A stretch of DNA of 64,000 bases from Punica granatum (GCF_007655135.1 NC_045128.1:9424001-9488000), one strand, 5' to 3'. Counted from the first letter of the stretch, positions 9,541-22,544 are shown. Notes: generated by a model from the sequence alone, not told the origin. Program-made: numbers and translations.

Positions 9541-11340
9541 TGAATACTTTTTCAAGGGTTCCACTGAGTCACCCGACTCTCAAACACTTCCCCGACTCTT
9601 TCCTCGTATCCCGAGGCTAGCATGTCGGAAAAAGGTTTGGATCGTCGTAAGGAAGACTATCCCGACCCGGGAATGGCAAACTAACTCTCGGCCAAGTCTC
9701 TAAATGAGAGGGTTGAGACCTAAATTGCTCTTTTCGGGTTAAGATCGGTCTCCTTAGCCGATCCAAGTTAGTTTCCGAGGTTGTTTTGTTGTTCTTGCAC
9801 GCATGAAGCCGGTGTTATTTTATCTATTCCCTAACTAACATGTTTGTGAATGTTTGTATGCTTAAATGAGTTAAGCAAATCATGATAACACCGGCTTTTT
9901 TGGTTAAAAAGAAGTGTTATTCATCATGGTTGATGCTTGAGCATGCGAAAAATAATTAAACCGCGGCTAGGAAATCATTTGTGACTCGAATTGAGCCATG
10001 AGAACTTTCGGCCACCTTTGATAAGATGAAGCCGAGGGCTTCTTGGCCTTCCTTGGATCAAGAATGATTTCATTATCTCGAGTTTAATTCGTTTATCGGA
10101 TTGTGTGAATTTTTAATTTCAATGTCTTTACGATTCCTATGTTAAAGTATCGTTTAAAGACTCTTTTAAAATAAACGTGCATGGATTCATGTATCGAGGA
10201 CTCATTCGGATCCATTCGGTTATAAGGATATTGTCGGTTATTCAACCGAATTATCCTTGATCATCATGGATTCATTTTGGTCGTCGAATCACGAATCGTT
10301 TTCTTAATTAATGCATTCGGCAATAACCTTAAGCATTAATTCTACGAATGGGTTAATCGGGACGTTCACACGGTTAATTCATTCAATCTGATAAAGTTTA
10401 CACGAATTGGCCATTAACTGATAACTCGCGTCGACGAGTTGTCAAATGACGTTGGTGCCCTTTTCAAACTTATCAATTTCAAAACCTGAAACGCGCGGTC
10501 CGATGTAGCATGGACGTCTGAAAAGGGCTTCTGTGTCTCAACTTGAGTTTTTACCTGATCCAGGTAGCTCAAGTCAGGATACAGAAGATCTTTCTAGATC
10601 ACTTCCGGGCAGATCGACCGGTTCTTTGGCTTTTTCGGGGTTCTTGCACAACCCTGGACGATCCATGGATTTGGTTGACACCGGCTACAGGCCGAGGTAG
10701 CCCGCACTGCGATGTTTTCCCTTTTCTGAAAACAATTTTCAAATAAAGGGCAAAATCGTCTTTTCACAATTCAGCGACACTCTTAGGGTTAGCATGACAG
10801 AAATACTACAGTACGGGATAAGAACGGGCTACCTGTTCAGGTGCAGGTTCATCTGCATAGCCTTTTCTTATCCAACTGATGAGTTTCTGTCATCCTAACA
10901 TAGACTTGGGTAACTAAAATGGTTATCTCTGTCAGAAAACATGCAAAAATGCTGATTAACCTTTCACTCGACCTAACCAAACACTAGATAATGGTTAGGA
11001 GGAATTCTAGATTCCAAATCTAGAGTCAAAACACGAGTTTTGGCTACTTTAGTGAAAATTCAGTGTCACAATACAGAACAATTGTAAAAGCAATCCACAC
11101 ACATGAGATTTGACTCTCATTTTCAAGTTTCAAACCAAAGCCGAATGCTAAAACATTGGCACATGTTTGATTGTTTAGCATATGACATTTGCTTGCAAAA
11201 ACACCCCTGGGTTAATAATCTGTTAATTCACGTAAACACGACAACAACAAACACTTTGTCTGTTATTAACATGTTGCGTGTTATCTTTCCGCACCTGTTT
11301 GCCATGCGGGTCGAGCCTGATCCCTAGGCCGAATAATATT

Positions 11341-11411
11341 AGGGTTCAACGCCCTAATCATCGATCACAGGGTCCAACACCCTAGTCAACACTCACAGGG
11401 TCCAACGCCCT
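11341..11411 (+). repeat. Triple 28-bp hairpin repeat, E1 5' LTR
   Basis: Three 28-bp units with AGGGT...(A/G)CCCT stems and (T/C)CAAC loops. The first unit has GCCCT against AGGGT, a G-U wobble in RNA, so the stem is retained despite the base change seen relative to the left fragment. Confidence 0.8.
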
Positions 11412-12180
11412 ATTCAGTGAGAGCGTCCATTGAATTTCAGTTCTTCGGTCTTTTCCTTAAACTCACTGTGAGTTAGAGTGGAATAATAACCGAACGCGAA
11501 ACGACTGGAATTCGACCCTTTTGTAATTTGTATTTATTGTTTTCGAGAGCATTGTAAGGATTTTATTTTGTACATTTATTCTGTAAGAATTCCAGTCGGT
11601 GAGCGAACGGTCCGAGAGTCGAATTAATCGAATCGGTCTAATGCTTGCCCAGATACAAGTAAATCCAAGAACTCGCGGTTCTGGTTCATGCAGGGATTCA
11701 ACCTTCATGGTTCGATGAACTGTAACGCAAGATTGTGAACCAACTCCCCGACATACGGGTTTACTTCTCTCTCGGCTTCTCAACCGACATCGTTTGGTTC
11801 ACTGAATCTCCGGTGTCAAAACGTGCGAGCCGAGTGCAGCTTAATTCATGCGGTAAATCATAAAACATGTAAGCCTAGCAAAACAGAGTACCGAAAGGGC
11901 GTGCGGGATATAGGCCAGTACGTAACATGAACCCCCGAACACGGATTTTCCGGTTCCGCACAGATCAATGCCATAACGACAAAACTAAGTGTTCCATACC
12001 CTTAGACCCGGGTAACTTATCCGCCCTCGACCTTCGGGTCGTAAAATGATAAGTGGCGACTCCTTCTCTCACGCGTGTCCGTCACGCGTCCCCACGGGAA
12101 GGTGGACACCCCCAAGCCGCGCGATCCAAAAGCGCGCAATGCGGGCCCCGACGAGAGTCCACATTCGGGTCCGTACAGCT

Positions 12181-12199
12181 TGGCGACTCCACTGGGGAC
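12181..12199 (+). promoter_or_regulatory. E1 primer-binding site
   Basis: TGGCGACTCCACTGGGGAC starts three bases after the LTR end. TGG complements the CCA tail of a tRNA. Ogre elements are known for tRNA-Arg priming and this sequence is compatible, but I did not match it to a specific tRNA. Confidence 0.8.
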
Positions 12200-12795
12200 A
12201 TACTTAGTGGGTTCAGGCTCGATTCGCTTGCTTGCTTGCATGTTCATTTGCCGCTTTCCGCAATTTTTCGCTTATCTACTTTATGCACATTTACTTTTCT
12301 GCACTTGCATTGCATCATCCTAGTGGATTTAGGTACCTCGCCTGAAATCCCACGGGCGCCGATTTAGGAAGCTAGGTTAGTCAGAGGTTCCGAGTAAGGG
12401 AACGGATCGAGTCGGCTCTGCCACCGAACCGGCCCCCAAAGATCCTCGCTTGATTTCAAGGAATTGACACCCTTGAATCGGGAGCCCCCATCCCTAGTTA
12501 GTGGTTGTCCTAGTAGAGCACAAACCATGCATAAACAGGGACCGTCATGCTGGACCAAAATTTGCCTTCACGCCGCCAACCGACCCAAAAGTTGAGTCTT
12601 TGAGTCGGCTCGTAGTTTTTCTTTTTAGGCGAGCCTTTTATTGTTTTTACTGAATGAGTGTTGTATAATGTAAAGAACTCGTGTTATAGTTTATTTTCCC
12701 TGCACTGCACTGCATGCATATTTTCAAAACAAACTAGGACATTGCATCAGTTTGTTTATAAACATTAAACCAACATCTTTTCCATTTAGGTTAGA
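12200..12795 (+). other. E1 5' untranslated leader
   Basis: Between the PBS and ORF1; no conserved coding frame was seen. It aligns with 43894-44472 of E2. A C/T-rich run with 'ccatttaggttag' directly precedes the ORF1 ATG. Confidence 0.6.
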
Positions 12796-14292
12796 ATGGA
12801 TCGCTCGCGTCCCTGTCCTAGGCTTGATATCATCATCACACCATCTGCGGACATTACTCGCCTTTGGAACACATTCCGTCCAGTGGACCGTGCATTCCTC
12901 CAGCTCATCATAAGAGACCTACCATTACTCGCTGATTCTCCCATCGATTGGACCCTACTCAGAACTGCCATTAGTTTTTGGGACACTCAGCGAGCCGTTT
13001 TCAGCTTTCATGGGACAGAATTAGCCCCTACAGTAGAGGAATACGCGGCACTCCTTCAGCGGTCTACACCGATTCACGACATCGTGGTGCCTAACCAGTT
13101 TGCCACGATACAGAACAGACTAGCCATCCTTTTAGGTCTCCGCAATGAAGAAATTCGTTGCGAGCTTCAGTATGGAGGGGAGCACGGCATTAGGACTACA
13201 TAGCTCATAGATTTCATACAGGCCTGTGCTCTGAATGCCACGGGAGAGTCCTATCAACGTGACGCTTGTCACGGGTTTCTTTTGCTCATCTTCGGGACTA
13301 TGCTGTTCCCGTACTCGTCGAACCTCACTAACGGGGCACTTGCTCAGGTCATCCTCCAAGTGGTAGGAGGCCATAGTTATGTGGAAGCCGTTTTGGCCGA
13401 GACCATTCAGTCTCTTGACTATGTACGAGAGAATCGACGAGGCAGGATGAGAGGATCCCCACATCTGCTTCAGATTTGGCTTCTAGCACACATCAGGCCG
13501 TTCGGTTTATCCCATCCTTTTCCATGTATCACCGACGAGCGCTCACTCATCGCTCGTCTACTTCATGTGTTTCGACCCTCCGACCGTAACTACACCGACT
13601 GGACGCGGTTTATGGAAGAGCTCACCCCAGCACAGTTTTTATGGACTACACGTTGGAATCCTGGCGGTCCCATGATCATTGGATGTCATTCAGTTATAGG
13701 ACTTCCCTTAATCAGTCATTTAGGGAGCACACTTATCTTTCCAGCCCGAGTCATCAGACAACTCGATGGACTACAAGATATTCCTATAGAGGCAGATCGC
13801 ACTTCACACCGTTTCAGGTGGGCAAACACCACAATTTCACTCCCGGATAGGATTCTACGGGTTAAAGAGGTCCGACGCTTATGGAGCACGCGCATCGTTC
13901 AGGAACTGTACTTCCCGGAGCATCCCACTGACGAGGAGCGAGCTTTCTCATCTACAGCAGCGTATGTGATGCAGTTCCATCCGTATGGATTCGCACCTGT
14001 TCGTCGGCTACACATGCCACAGATGCTGCAGACACTGCAGGCAGACATTCCAGACGCAGAGAGCTCAGTCCAAGGAGCCATGCACACAGAGCTGCAAGTC
14101 ATTAGAGCAGAGCGAGATCGACTCCGCTATGAGCTTGTGGATATTCGTGCAGAACTCACTGATCACAGAGAGCTTCAGAGCGAGTTGGCTCAAACTCGTG
14201 CACGCGTAGCTAGCCAAGACAGGGAGATAGCGCGTTTGAGCGCTACGTTGGATCGAGCGCAGGCAAGAGCGCGCAGGATCTCCCATCCTTGA
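12796..14292 (+). pseudogene. E1 ORF1 (extra ORF upstream of gag), one stop
   Basis: 498 codons in one frame from ATG 12796 to TGA at 14290-14292, interrupted by TAG at 13201-13203 where E2 has Trp. The N-terminal two thirds resemble an uncharacterised plant transposon-associated domain with an APTxEEYxxL motif (DUF7745-like, from memory). The last 90 residues or so are a Glu/Arg/Leu-rich coiled coil. Ogre elements typically carry an ORF of unknown role before gag. The E2 copy is intact and close in sequence. Its function is not known. Confidence 0.8.
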
Positions 14293-14600
14293 GCTCAGTT
14301 GCTGAGCGTTTTTTCCTGTACAAGACCCGCGTAGCGCTCACTCAGCTACGGGTTGTAACAGTTGTCGGTTTAATGTTTATGTTTCCTTTTCAAACAGACT
14401 GCCTTTGTAAATTATGAAACGTGAATCAAACTAATGTAATGGCATTAGTGTTTTTAAACTCATACATCTCATGCATTCATACATTGTCATTTACATCTTG
14501 AAGATGGTCAACACACAACAATTACACTTATACACTTACACATACATGTAGGTACTAACAACTGGCGTTGCATCGATATCCTACTCGTGCACGCGGAAGA
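14293..14600 (+). other. E1 ORF1-gag intergenic region
   Basis: 308 bp without a convincing ORF. It is AT-rich towards the 3' end, with a series of 'tacactta/catacat' motifs just before the gag start. E2 has a matching spacer at 42092-42396. Confidence 0.6.
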
Positions 14601-17600
14601 ATGGCCGAAGAGCAACAACCCGTTATCTCGGAGCAAGACGCGCCACCAATGCCGGCACACTCCCTTCCGCAAGACACGCACGTGATGTCATCTCCAGCAT
14701 CTATAGCGTATTCTGGTGTTCTTCCAACGCACCTCCCTTCTCCTGCACAGGCGCCATCCAATGTTGTCGATCCCGTGCGTTTCGCCGCACTCGAAGGGAC
14801 GGTTAATCAGTTGGCTGCCAACATGAATACCAATATGACAGAGCTCATGGCTATTCTTCGGGATCAAAACCGAGCTTCCTCGAGCCACACTCCACCTCCT
14901 GAACGCAGGACAACCGTGCACTTGAATCCGATCGACCCGCCCATTTATGTGACGGATAGCGAAGATATGTGTTTTTCAGCAATGACATATGTGCCGACAG
15001 TCAGCCCAGTCAGTGATCCTATGCCACCACCACCGGCTCCTACATCGGTACCGTTTCCACCCGCGGCGTTCTTATCAACAGATCTCGCAATGCTCACTTT
15101 GTCGCCGCTCACCATACCTACTCAACCTCCAATTTACACCGTTCCACCACCAACGGTTCCTCCAGTCGCGATCACACAAATCCCTGCTCCCACTGCAGAA
15201 CCTTTTTCCTTCCAAGCTCCACAAACCCAAATGAGCTTTTCCTACCAAACTCCACCACCCTTAAATATTCCCCCCACTGAACCAGGCACGCCTACTCATG
15301 CCGCTCCTGCAGTTCTACCGACAAACATTCCTCCTGAAAATGAACAGGAGAAAAGAATGAAGAGAATGGAGGAAACCATTCGAGCCCTCCAAGCAGGCAC
15401 GTCCCGTCCTGACTTCGGTGACAGTGACTGGAATCTCTTTCCGGGCATGCTGTTGCCCCCTAAGATCAAGATTCCAAATTTTAAGAGGTACGACGGGACC
15501 AAAGACCCTCGGCATCATCTCCGTCACTATCATAGCAAAATGCTTTCGTATTGGGATTACGAGGAATTTGTCATTCAGACTTTCCAAGACAGTCTTACGG
15601 GATCGGCGCTAGATTGGTTTATGACCCTGAAAGCCGGCGACATCCCTACATGGACAGATCTTTCTCAGAAATTCCTCGACTAGTACCAATTCTGTGCAGA
15701 GACACCTCCTACTCTTCTTGATCTTAGCATGACGGAGATGAGAGAAAGTCAAACTTTCGAAGCATACGCAACGGAATGGAGGGGAAAAGCGGCAAAGCAC
15801 ATTCCTCCAATCACTGAGCGACAGCAAGTTCAACTGTTTCACTCTACGCTCAGAGGCGCATATTACTCACATCTCCTGGCTCATACCTCCTCTTTCTCAG
15901 ACCTGATTGGGGCAGGAAAGAAGTTGGATATGGGTGTTAAGCTAGGAAGAATTGAAGGCCCGTCAAGGAAGAAGGACGGAGAGACATCGAAGAAACAAAC
16001 CACTGGAACATCCAGGAGAGGCAAAGACGCGACTATTGGCATCGTCAATTCTGGACATCAGGCTCCACAGCCGATTTCGGTGGACTACACCCCTGCATTA
16101 CCGACTTCTCAGGCATATGCGCATCCCGTGCATTATGTGCAACCTCATCAAACGCCGCAAGCTTATTTCTCAACCTCGCCAACTGTTATCCAGTCGCAAC
16201 CTCCGCAACAGTACGCTCCTGTTCAAGTTCAACAAGCTAGACCCCCGGCTCCATTTGCCATTAACTATGCTCCAGTAGAAGTTGCATTCGCTCCCATCCC
16301 GTTCGTTATCGAAGTTCCTGCAAAGGAGCCTTATCACGATAGTCGAGTTCCCTGGACATATGAGAGCGAGGTTGCCAGTGCAGAACTAGAAATGAGCGCG
16401 ATGGGAATCACGCATTCAGGACGGGTTTATCAGGGTCTAGAGCCTGTTGACAAATGAAAGGCTCCCGCTACTGAGTTCTCAACCGTTCCAAAAGCCGTGT
16501 CACTCCCTACAAAGAAGGTCACCGATCAAGAAGCTGAAGCTTTCATGAAGGTGATCAAAGCAAGCGAATACAAAGTGGTCGAGCAAATGAGCAAGTCACC
16601 AGCTCATATATCGCTGCTCGCATTGCTTTTGAACTCCGAACCTCATTGAAACGCTTTGCTGAAAGTTCTCATTGCGGCACAAGTCCCGAAAGATACTGCA
16701 CCGAATAGAATCGAGGAGACTGTGAACTCTATTTTCTCGAAATAGATTTCCTTTTTGGAAGACGAAATTCCCTCGGAAGGACAAGGACACTTGCGGGCAT
16801 TGCACATAGTTTGCAAGTGCAACAACCACGTCGTTGGTCGAGTCATGATCGACAACGGCTCTGCTCTTAACGTTTGCCCCGTCTCCACGCTGAAACAGAT
16901 GAACGTGGACATGAGTCGCATTCGTGCAAGCAAGACCACCGTCCGAGCCTTTGACGGCTCTAAGAGAGTGGTGAACGGAGAAATTGATCTCCTAATTGAT
17001 GTGGGTCCTTGCTCATTCTCTGTTACCTTCCAGATCCTTGAAATACCCAATGCTTTCAGTCTCCTACTCGGGAGGCCATGGATTCACGCCGCCGGCGCCG
17101 TTCCTTCATCATTGCACCAGAAGTTGAAATTCTTTGCCGAAGGCAAACTCATCACTGTCAACTGCGAGGAAGATTATGCAGTCTATAAAGAAACGGCCAT
17201 CCCTTATATCAGCATTGGCGAAGACCAGAATCTTCCCTTTCATTCTTTCGACACGATCTCTGTAATTCGAGACTACGGAGAGGTCAGTCCATCACGAACT
17301 GATCGCATGATTGGAAAGGTTCTCTTGAAGAACAATTATGTCCCTGGAACTAGACTCGGGGCACGTGCACAGGGAATCCTCCGACCGATTGAAATGGAGG
17401 AATACCGCAATAGGAGGGGACTCGGCTTTCGCCCCTCCTGCCATGAGATCATGCAAGCTCGTCGTGGAAAGCATCTACACCGCCTTGCTGCATATTACGG
17501 AAAGCTCTGTAGGGGCATTCCGGTTCCACCGCTCTCACAGTTTTTTGCAGCACCACCGCAAATCATGGGAGGCACCTCCGAGAGCCCAATCACTGAAACA

Positions 17601-17768
17601 GATGACTTCTCTTCGGATGCAGTTGAAGCGTTTTTGGCTTTGCTAGCCATATATGCCGTCACTGAGGAGACATCTTCTAGGGTTCATATCCGCCCTCTAC
17701 TGGAGGATGAGGAGCTTACCAACTGGACTTCAGTTCCGCTCTACTCTGCCATAGTTGTCGATGTGTAA
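14601..17768 (+). pseudogene. E1 gag-protease, four stops and a gag deletion
   Basis: The ATG at 14601 (MAEEQQPV) matches the E2 start; the open frame extends further upstream without an ATG. A Pro-rich N-terminal region is followed by a retrotransposon gag domain (FKRYDGTKDPRHHLRHY, about 15480-15900), an aspartic protease (VMIDNGSALN near 16845, LLGRPWIH near 17070) and a G-patch-like segment (YVPGTRLGARAQG ... GLGF, about 17340-17430). The frame is kept throughout but is broken by TAG 15681, TGA 16455, TGA 16647 and TAG 16743. About 145 residues, including the CHHC zinc knuckle seen in E2, are missing in frame near 16250. The frame ends at TAA 17766, directly on the predicted intron donor. 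Confidence 0.85.
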
Positions 17769-17955
17769 GACGGTCTTTATATATAATGCTGCCTGCATGT
17801 CGGCAACGCCATAAGCCACATGACAGAAGAGGGGTTTTTGTTATGGCTTGTTAATAGAATCCCTGCATGCTTTTTGATTTCCTATGTCTAAATTCTCTCT
17901 CTTGCACTTACTTCTAACACCTTTAATTTCTAAAACAATTCACTTTCATGTCCAG
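17765..17955 (+). other. Predicted spliceosomal intron between protease and RT (E1)
   Basis: The donor is GATGT|GTAAGA, overlapping the gag-pro stop. A CTAAC-like branch motif (cttctaacacc) and a pyrimidine-biased tract lead to the acceptor tgtccag|GCTCC. Splicing removes 191 bp, deletes the stop and joins the protease frame to the RT frame (GT|G CTC CAA). E2 has the same sites and exactly the same length (38283-38473). An intron at this place is a known feature of Ogre elements. Confidence 0.75.
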
Positions 17956-20031
17956 GCTCCAATCGAATCCAAATCACGGATATAACGATTCGAATTCACT
18001 CGAAACACACCTCGGAAAGTCCCTACCCATATACTTCGGGGAAGGACTTGATGAGGACGGTCGCGTGCCCGAGATAGAAGAGAGTTTGCATCGTCTCGAA
18101 AACCACCAACTCACTTCCGTCGAGCCAACCGAAGATATCAACATAGGCAATGTAGAAGAACCACGCACCTTAGAATCGGGACTGGACTCGACCCTATACA
18201 GAGGGCCCGAATGATCGACTTCTTAACAGAGTATCAGGAGGTCTTTGCTTGGTTCTACGCTGATATGCCAGGCCTAGACCCCTCGATCGTAAAGCATTTC
18301 CTTCCACTCGACACTGAAAGATTCCCACCCAAGCGCCAACACTTGCGACGTCAACGAGCTGACCTTCTCTTACGCATTAAGGAAGAGGTTATCAAGCAGG
18401 TAGACGCGGGATTCTTGGAGTTATGCAATTACTCTGAATGGGTAGCGAACGTTGTTCCAGTGGAGAAGAAGAATGGGAAAGTCAGAGTCTGCATCGACTA
18501 CCGAGATCTCAATAGGGCTAGCCCAAAGGGTAACTTCCCGCTGCCTCACATCGATGTCTTGGAAGACAATACAGCACGCCACACACAATTCTCCTTCATG
18601 GACGGTTTCTCTGGATACAATCAGATTCAGATGGCCGAAGAGGATAAAGTCAAAACCACATTCATCACGATGTAGGGTACATTTTACTACAAGGTCATGC
18701 CTTTCGGTCTCAAAAATGCCGGGGCAACCTATCAACGGGCAATGGTCACTCTCTTTCATGACATGATGCATAAAGAGATCGAGGTCTATGTCGACGACAT
18801 GATCGCGAAGTCCAAAGAAGGAGAAGATCATTTGGTTAACCTCAAGCGACTGTTCGACCGTCTCAGGAAGTATAAACTCCGACTTAACCCAGCGAAATGT
18901 ACATTTGGCGTCAAGTCAGGGAAATTGTTAGGGTTTATAGTTAGTGAGGAAGGCATCGAGGTCGACCCCGACAAGGTTAAAGCGATCACGGAATTGCCCC
19001 CTCCATCGACAGTGCGCGAAGTAAGGAGCTTCTTAGGACGGCTGAATTACATCGCGCGTTTCATTGCAAATTTGACAGACAAGTGCCAACCACTCTTCCG
19101 TTTGCTTCGCAAAAATGCAGCGGTCGAATGGGATGACGAGTGTCAGAAAGCTTTTGATACCATCAAGGCATACCTAATTCAGCCACCGGTGTTGGTTCCA
19201 CCTTCACTAGATCGTCCTCTCATTTTGTACCTGACGGTACGCCGACAATCCATCGGATGCATGTTAGGGCAAAAGGACGATTCCTCTCACGCAGAGCGAG
19301 CAATTTATTATTTAAGCAAAAAGTTCACTGAAGGGGAGTCCAACTACCCTGAGATAGAGAAAATGTGTTGCGCACTTGTGTGGGTCATGCAAAGGCTCCG
19401 GCAATACACTCCCTACCATACTGTTCGCCTGCTGTCGAAGACAGATCCTTTGAAGTATCTACTTAGCAGTCCGTCCTCCATGAGGAACATAGCAAAATGG
19501 CGTTGCCAACTGACGGAGTACGACATCGAATATGTGTCGCGCACATCAGTGAAGGGCCAAGCGGTAGCAGATCATCTAGCAGAGTTCCCAATTGTCGATG
19601 ACACACCAATCAACTCTGACTTTCCAGACGAAGGAATCCTCCAAATGAGTGGTGAGGAGGAAATTACTAGATGGAAGATGTACTTCGATGGTGCAGTCAA
19701 TTCCACCGGGTCAGGTATTGGCGCAGTGCTGATATCCCTTGAAGGGCGTCATTTCCCTGTTGCAGCGAAGATTGATTTCCCCTGCACCAACAACATAGCC
19801 GAATATGAGGCATGTATCCTCAGCTTACAGGCGGCGATCGACCTCAAAGTCAAGGAGCTTGAAGTGTTCGGAGATTCTATGCTCACAATCTTTCAGACAC
19901 TCAAACAGTGGAAGACGAAAGATACGAAACTGGTGCCATATCATGAGTACCTCGAAGACTTGACAGAGAACTTCGAAGACATTTCATTTACGTACACACC
20001 GCGCATGAAGAACCAGTTCGCCGATGCACTC
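17956..20031 (+). pseudogene. E1 RT and RNase H domains, cut by E2
   Basis: After an N-terminal linker (LQSNPNH...), a single-base loss near 18172 shifts the frame. The RT frame resumes at about 18190 and is interrupted by TAG 18673-18675 where E2 has Trp. RT motifs include CIDYRDLN, FMDGFSGYNQI and YVDDMIAKS. A gypsy RNase H follows, then a second archaeal-type RNase H (MYFDGAVNSTGSGIGAVL ... VFGDSML). The double RNase H marks the Tat lineage. The frame ends inside FADAL, where E2 begins at 20032; it resumes at 49139. Confidence 0.87.
20027..20031. repeat. Left target-site duplication of E2 (CACTC)
   Basis: CACTC at 20027-20031 precedes the E2 end TGTACGG. The same five bases follow the other E2 end at 49139-49143. 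Joining the flanks restores the FADALATLASM reading of E1, matching the same place in E2. Confidence 0.95.
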
Positions 20032-20797
20032 TGTACGGACCCGAATGTGGACACTCGTCGAGGCCCGCATTGCGCGCTTTTGGATCGCGCGACTTGGGAG
20101 TGTCCACCTTCCCGTGGGGACGCGTGACGGACACGCGTGAGAGAAGGAGTCGCCACTTATCATTTTACGACCCATAGGTCGAGGGCGGATAAGTTACCTG
20201 AGTCTAGGGGTATGGAACACCTAGTTTGTCGTTAAGGCATTGATCTGTGCGGAACCGGAAAATCCGTGTTCGGGGGTTCATGTTACGTGCGGGCCTATAT
20301 CCCGCACGCCCTTTCGGTACTCTGGTTTGCTAGGCTTGCATTTTTGTTTTATTTACCGCATGAATTAGGCTGCACTCGGCTCACACGTTTTGACACCGTA
20401 ACTTCGATGAATTAAACGATGTCGGTGGAGAAGCTGAGAGAGAAGTAAACTCATGTGTCGGGGAATTGGTTCACAATCTTGCGTTACAGTTCATCGAACC
20501 ATGGAGGTTGAATCCCTGCGTGAACCAGAACCGCGAGTTCTTGGATTTACTTGTATCTAGGCAAGCATTAGACCGATTCGATTAATTCGACTCTCGGACC
20601 GTTCGCTCACCGACTGGAATTCTTACAGAATAAATGTACAAAATAAAATCCTTACAATGCTCTCGAAAACAATAAATACAAATTACAAATGGCCGAATTC
20701 CAGTCGACTCGCGTTCGGTTATTATTCCACTCTAACTCACCGTGAGTTTAGGGAAAAAGACCGAAGAACTGAAATTCAATGGACGCTCTCACTGAAT

Positions 20798-20868
20798 AGG
20801 GCGTTGGACCCTGTGAGTGTTGATTAGGGCGTTGAACCCTGTGCTCGATGATTAGGGTGTTGAACCCT
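20798..20868 (-). repeat. Triple 28-bp hairpin repeat, E2 3' LTR
   Basis: Reverse complement of the three AGGGT-NCAAC-(A/G)CCCT units found in the other LTRs, with the same order and 28-bp spacing. Confidence 0.8.
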
Positions 20869-22544
20869 AATATTATCCGGCCTAGGGATCAAGCTCGACC
20901 CATATGGCAAACAAGTGCGGAAAGATAACACGCAACATGTTAAAAACAGACAAGGTGTTTTGTATTTTCCGAATGTACATGGATTAACAAGTTTATTAAT
21001 CCAAAAGTGTTTTTGCAAGCAAATGCCATATGCTAAGCAATCAAACACGTGCCAATGTTTTAGTATTCTGCTTTTGTTGGAAATTTGGAAAAGAGAATCG
21101 AATATCATGTGTGTAGATTGCTTTTATAGTGATTCGGTGTTGTGACACTGAATTACCACTGAATTGATCCAAACTTGTATTTTGACTCTAGATTTGGAAC
21201 CTAGAGTTCCGCCTAACCATTTTCTAGGATTTGGTTAAGTCGAGTGAAATGATTAGTCCGATAACTGTATTTTGATACAGAATACCCAACTGACATCTTA
21301 AACTGCGCTAGGATGTCGGCGAATCACGAAATGATGTTCTTGCCCTTGATTTGAAAATTTGTTTTCAGAAAAGGAGAAAACACAATAAGGATTTGAAAGT
21401 ATGAGGGTTTTGAAAAGGGCATTAACACCGTTTTGTAATTCGTCGACGCGAGTTACAAATTAATGTCCAATTCGTGCAAAGTTATTTAAATGGAATGAAT
21501 TAGCCGTGTGAACGTCCCGATTAACCCGTTCGTGGAATTAATGCTTAAGGTTACTGCCGAATACTTTAATTGTGACAACGATTCGTGATTCGGCGACCAA
21601 CACGAATCCGTAAGGATCGAGGATATTTGGTCCAATGACCGAAACTACCCTCGTAACCGAATGGACCCGAATGAGTCAACGATACCCGAATCCATGCATG
21701 TTTTGTTTTGAAAAGACATGTAATCGATGTTTTAACATGGGAATCGTGGAAATATCGAAATTACACTTTCGTACAATCCGAGAAATGAATTAAACTCGAA
21801 ATAAGGAAATCATTCTTGATCCAAAAAGGGCCAAGAAGCCCTCGGCTTCACCTTGTCAAAGATGGCCGAATACTCTCATGGCTCGATTCAAATCACAAAG
21901 AATTTCCTTGTCTTGGTTTAATCATTTTTCGCATGCTCAAACATCAAACATCATGAATAACACGTTTTGACAAAAGCCGGTATTACCATGATTTGATTAA
22001 CTCATTTAAACATGCAAACATTCACAAACATGTTATTTAAGGAATCGATAAAATAATACCGGCTTCATGCATGCAAGAACAACAAAATAAACTCGGAAAA
22101 TAACTTGGATCGGCTAAGGAGACCAATCTTAACCCGAAAAGAGCAACTCAAGTCTCGGCCATCCCATTTAGAGACTTGGCCGTGAGCTCACTTGCCATTT
22201 CCGGGTCGGGATGGTCTTCCAAACAACAATCCAAACCTTTTTCCGACATGCTAGCAAGTTATAAGGTAATACACATGCATAATATAACATAAAATTGCAT
22301 AAAAGTTAAGTCTTGCAAGTTAAGTATGCATAAAATACCATAGTACTCCATAGCCATGCAAAAATATAAAAAGCCCTAACTCCTCTAAGTCAAGAGTGAT
22401 TTACCTAGCCTCGGGATACGAGGAAAGAGTCAGGGAAGTGTTCGAGAGTCGGGTGACTCGGTTGAACGCTTGGAAGGATGCTCGGGTGCAAAGGATGCAC
22501 GTTCGGGGAGCTAGGTGCACGGGGAATGAGGCTGGAATGCACGG

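Larger units (their letters stand above)
7256..12177 (+). repeat. E1 5' LTR (4,922 bp)
   Basis: It starts TGTCAGCACCCC and ends GGGTCCGTACA. The partner is 52678-57631 (4,954 bp). In the first 790 bp I count about ten substitutions against the partner, with more further on, giving roughly 1.5-2% divergence. Relative to the partner it has lost 154 bp (at 9620) and gained copies of a CACCAGCGCC-type repeat. No coding content was recognised. Confidence 0.93.

Noticed and set aside
9188..9620. Pro/Ser/His-rich ORFs
   Set aside because: Encoded by the CACCAGCGCC-type repeat in a non-coding LTR.
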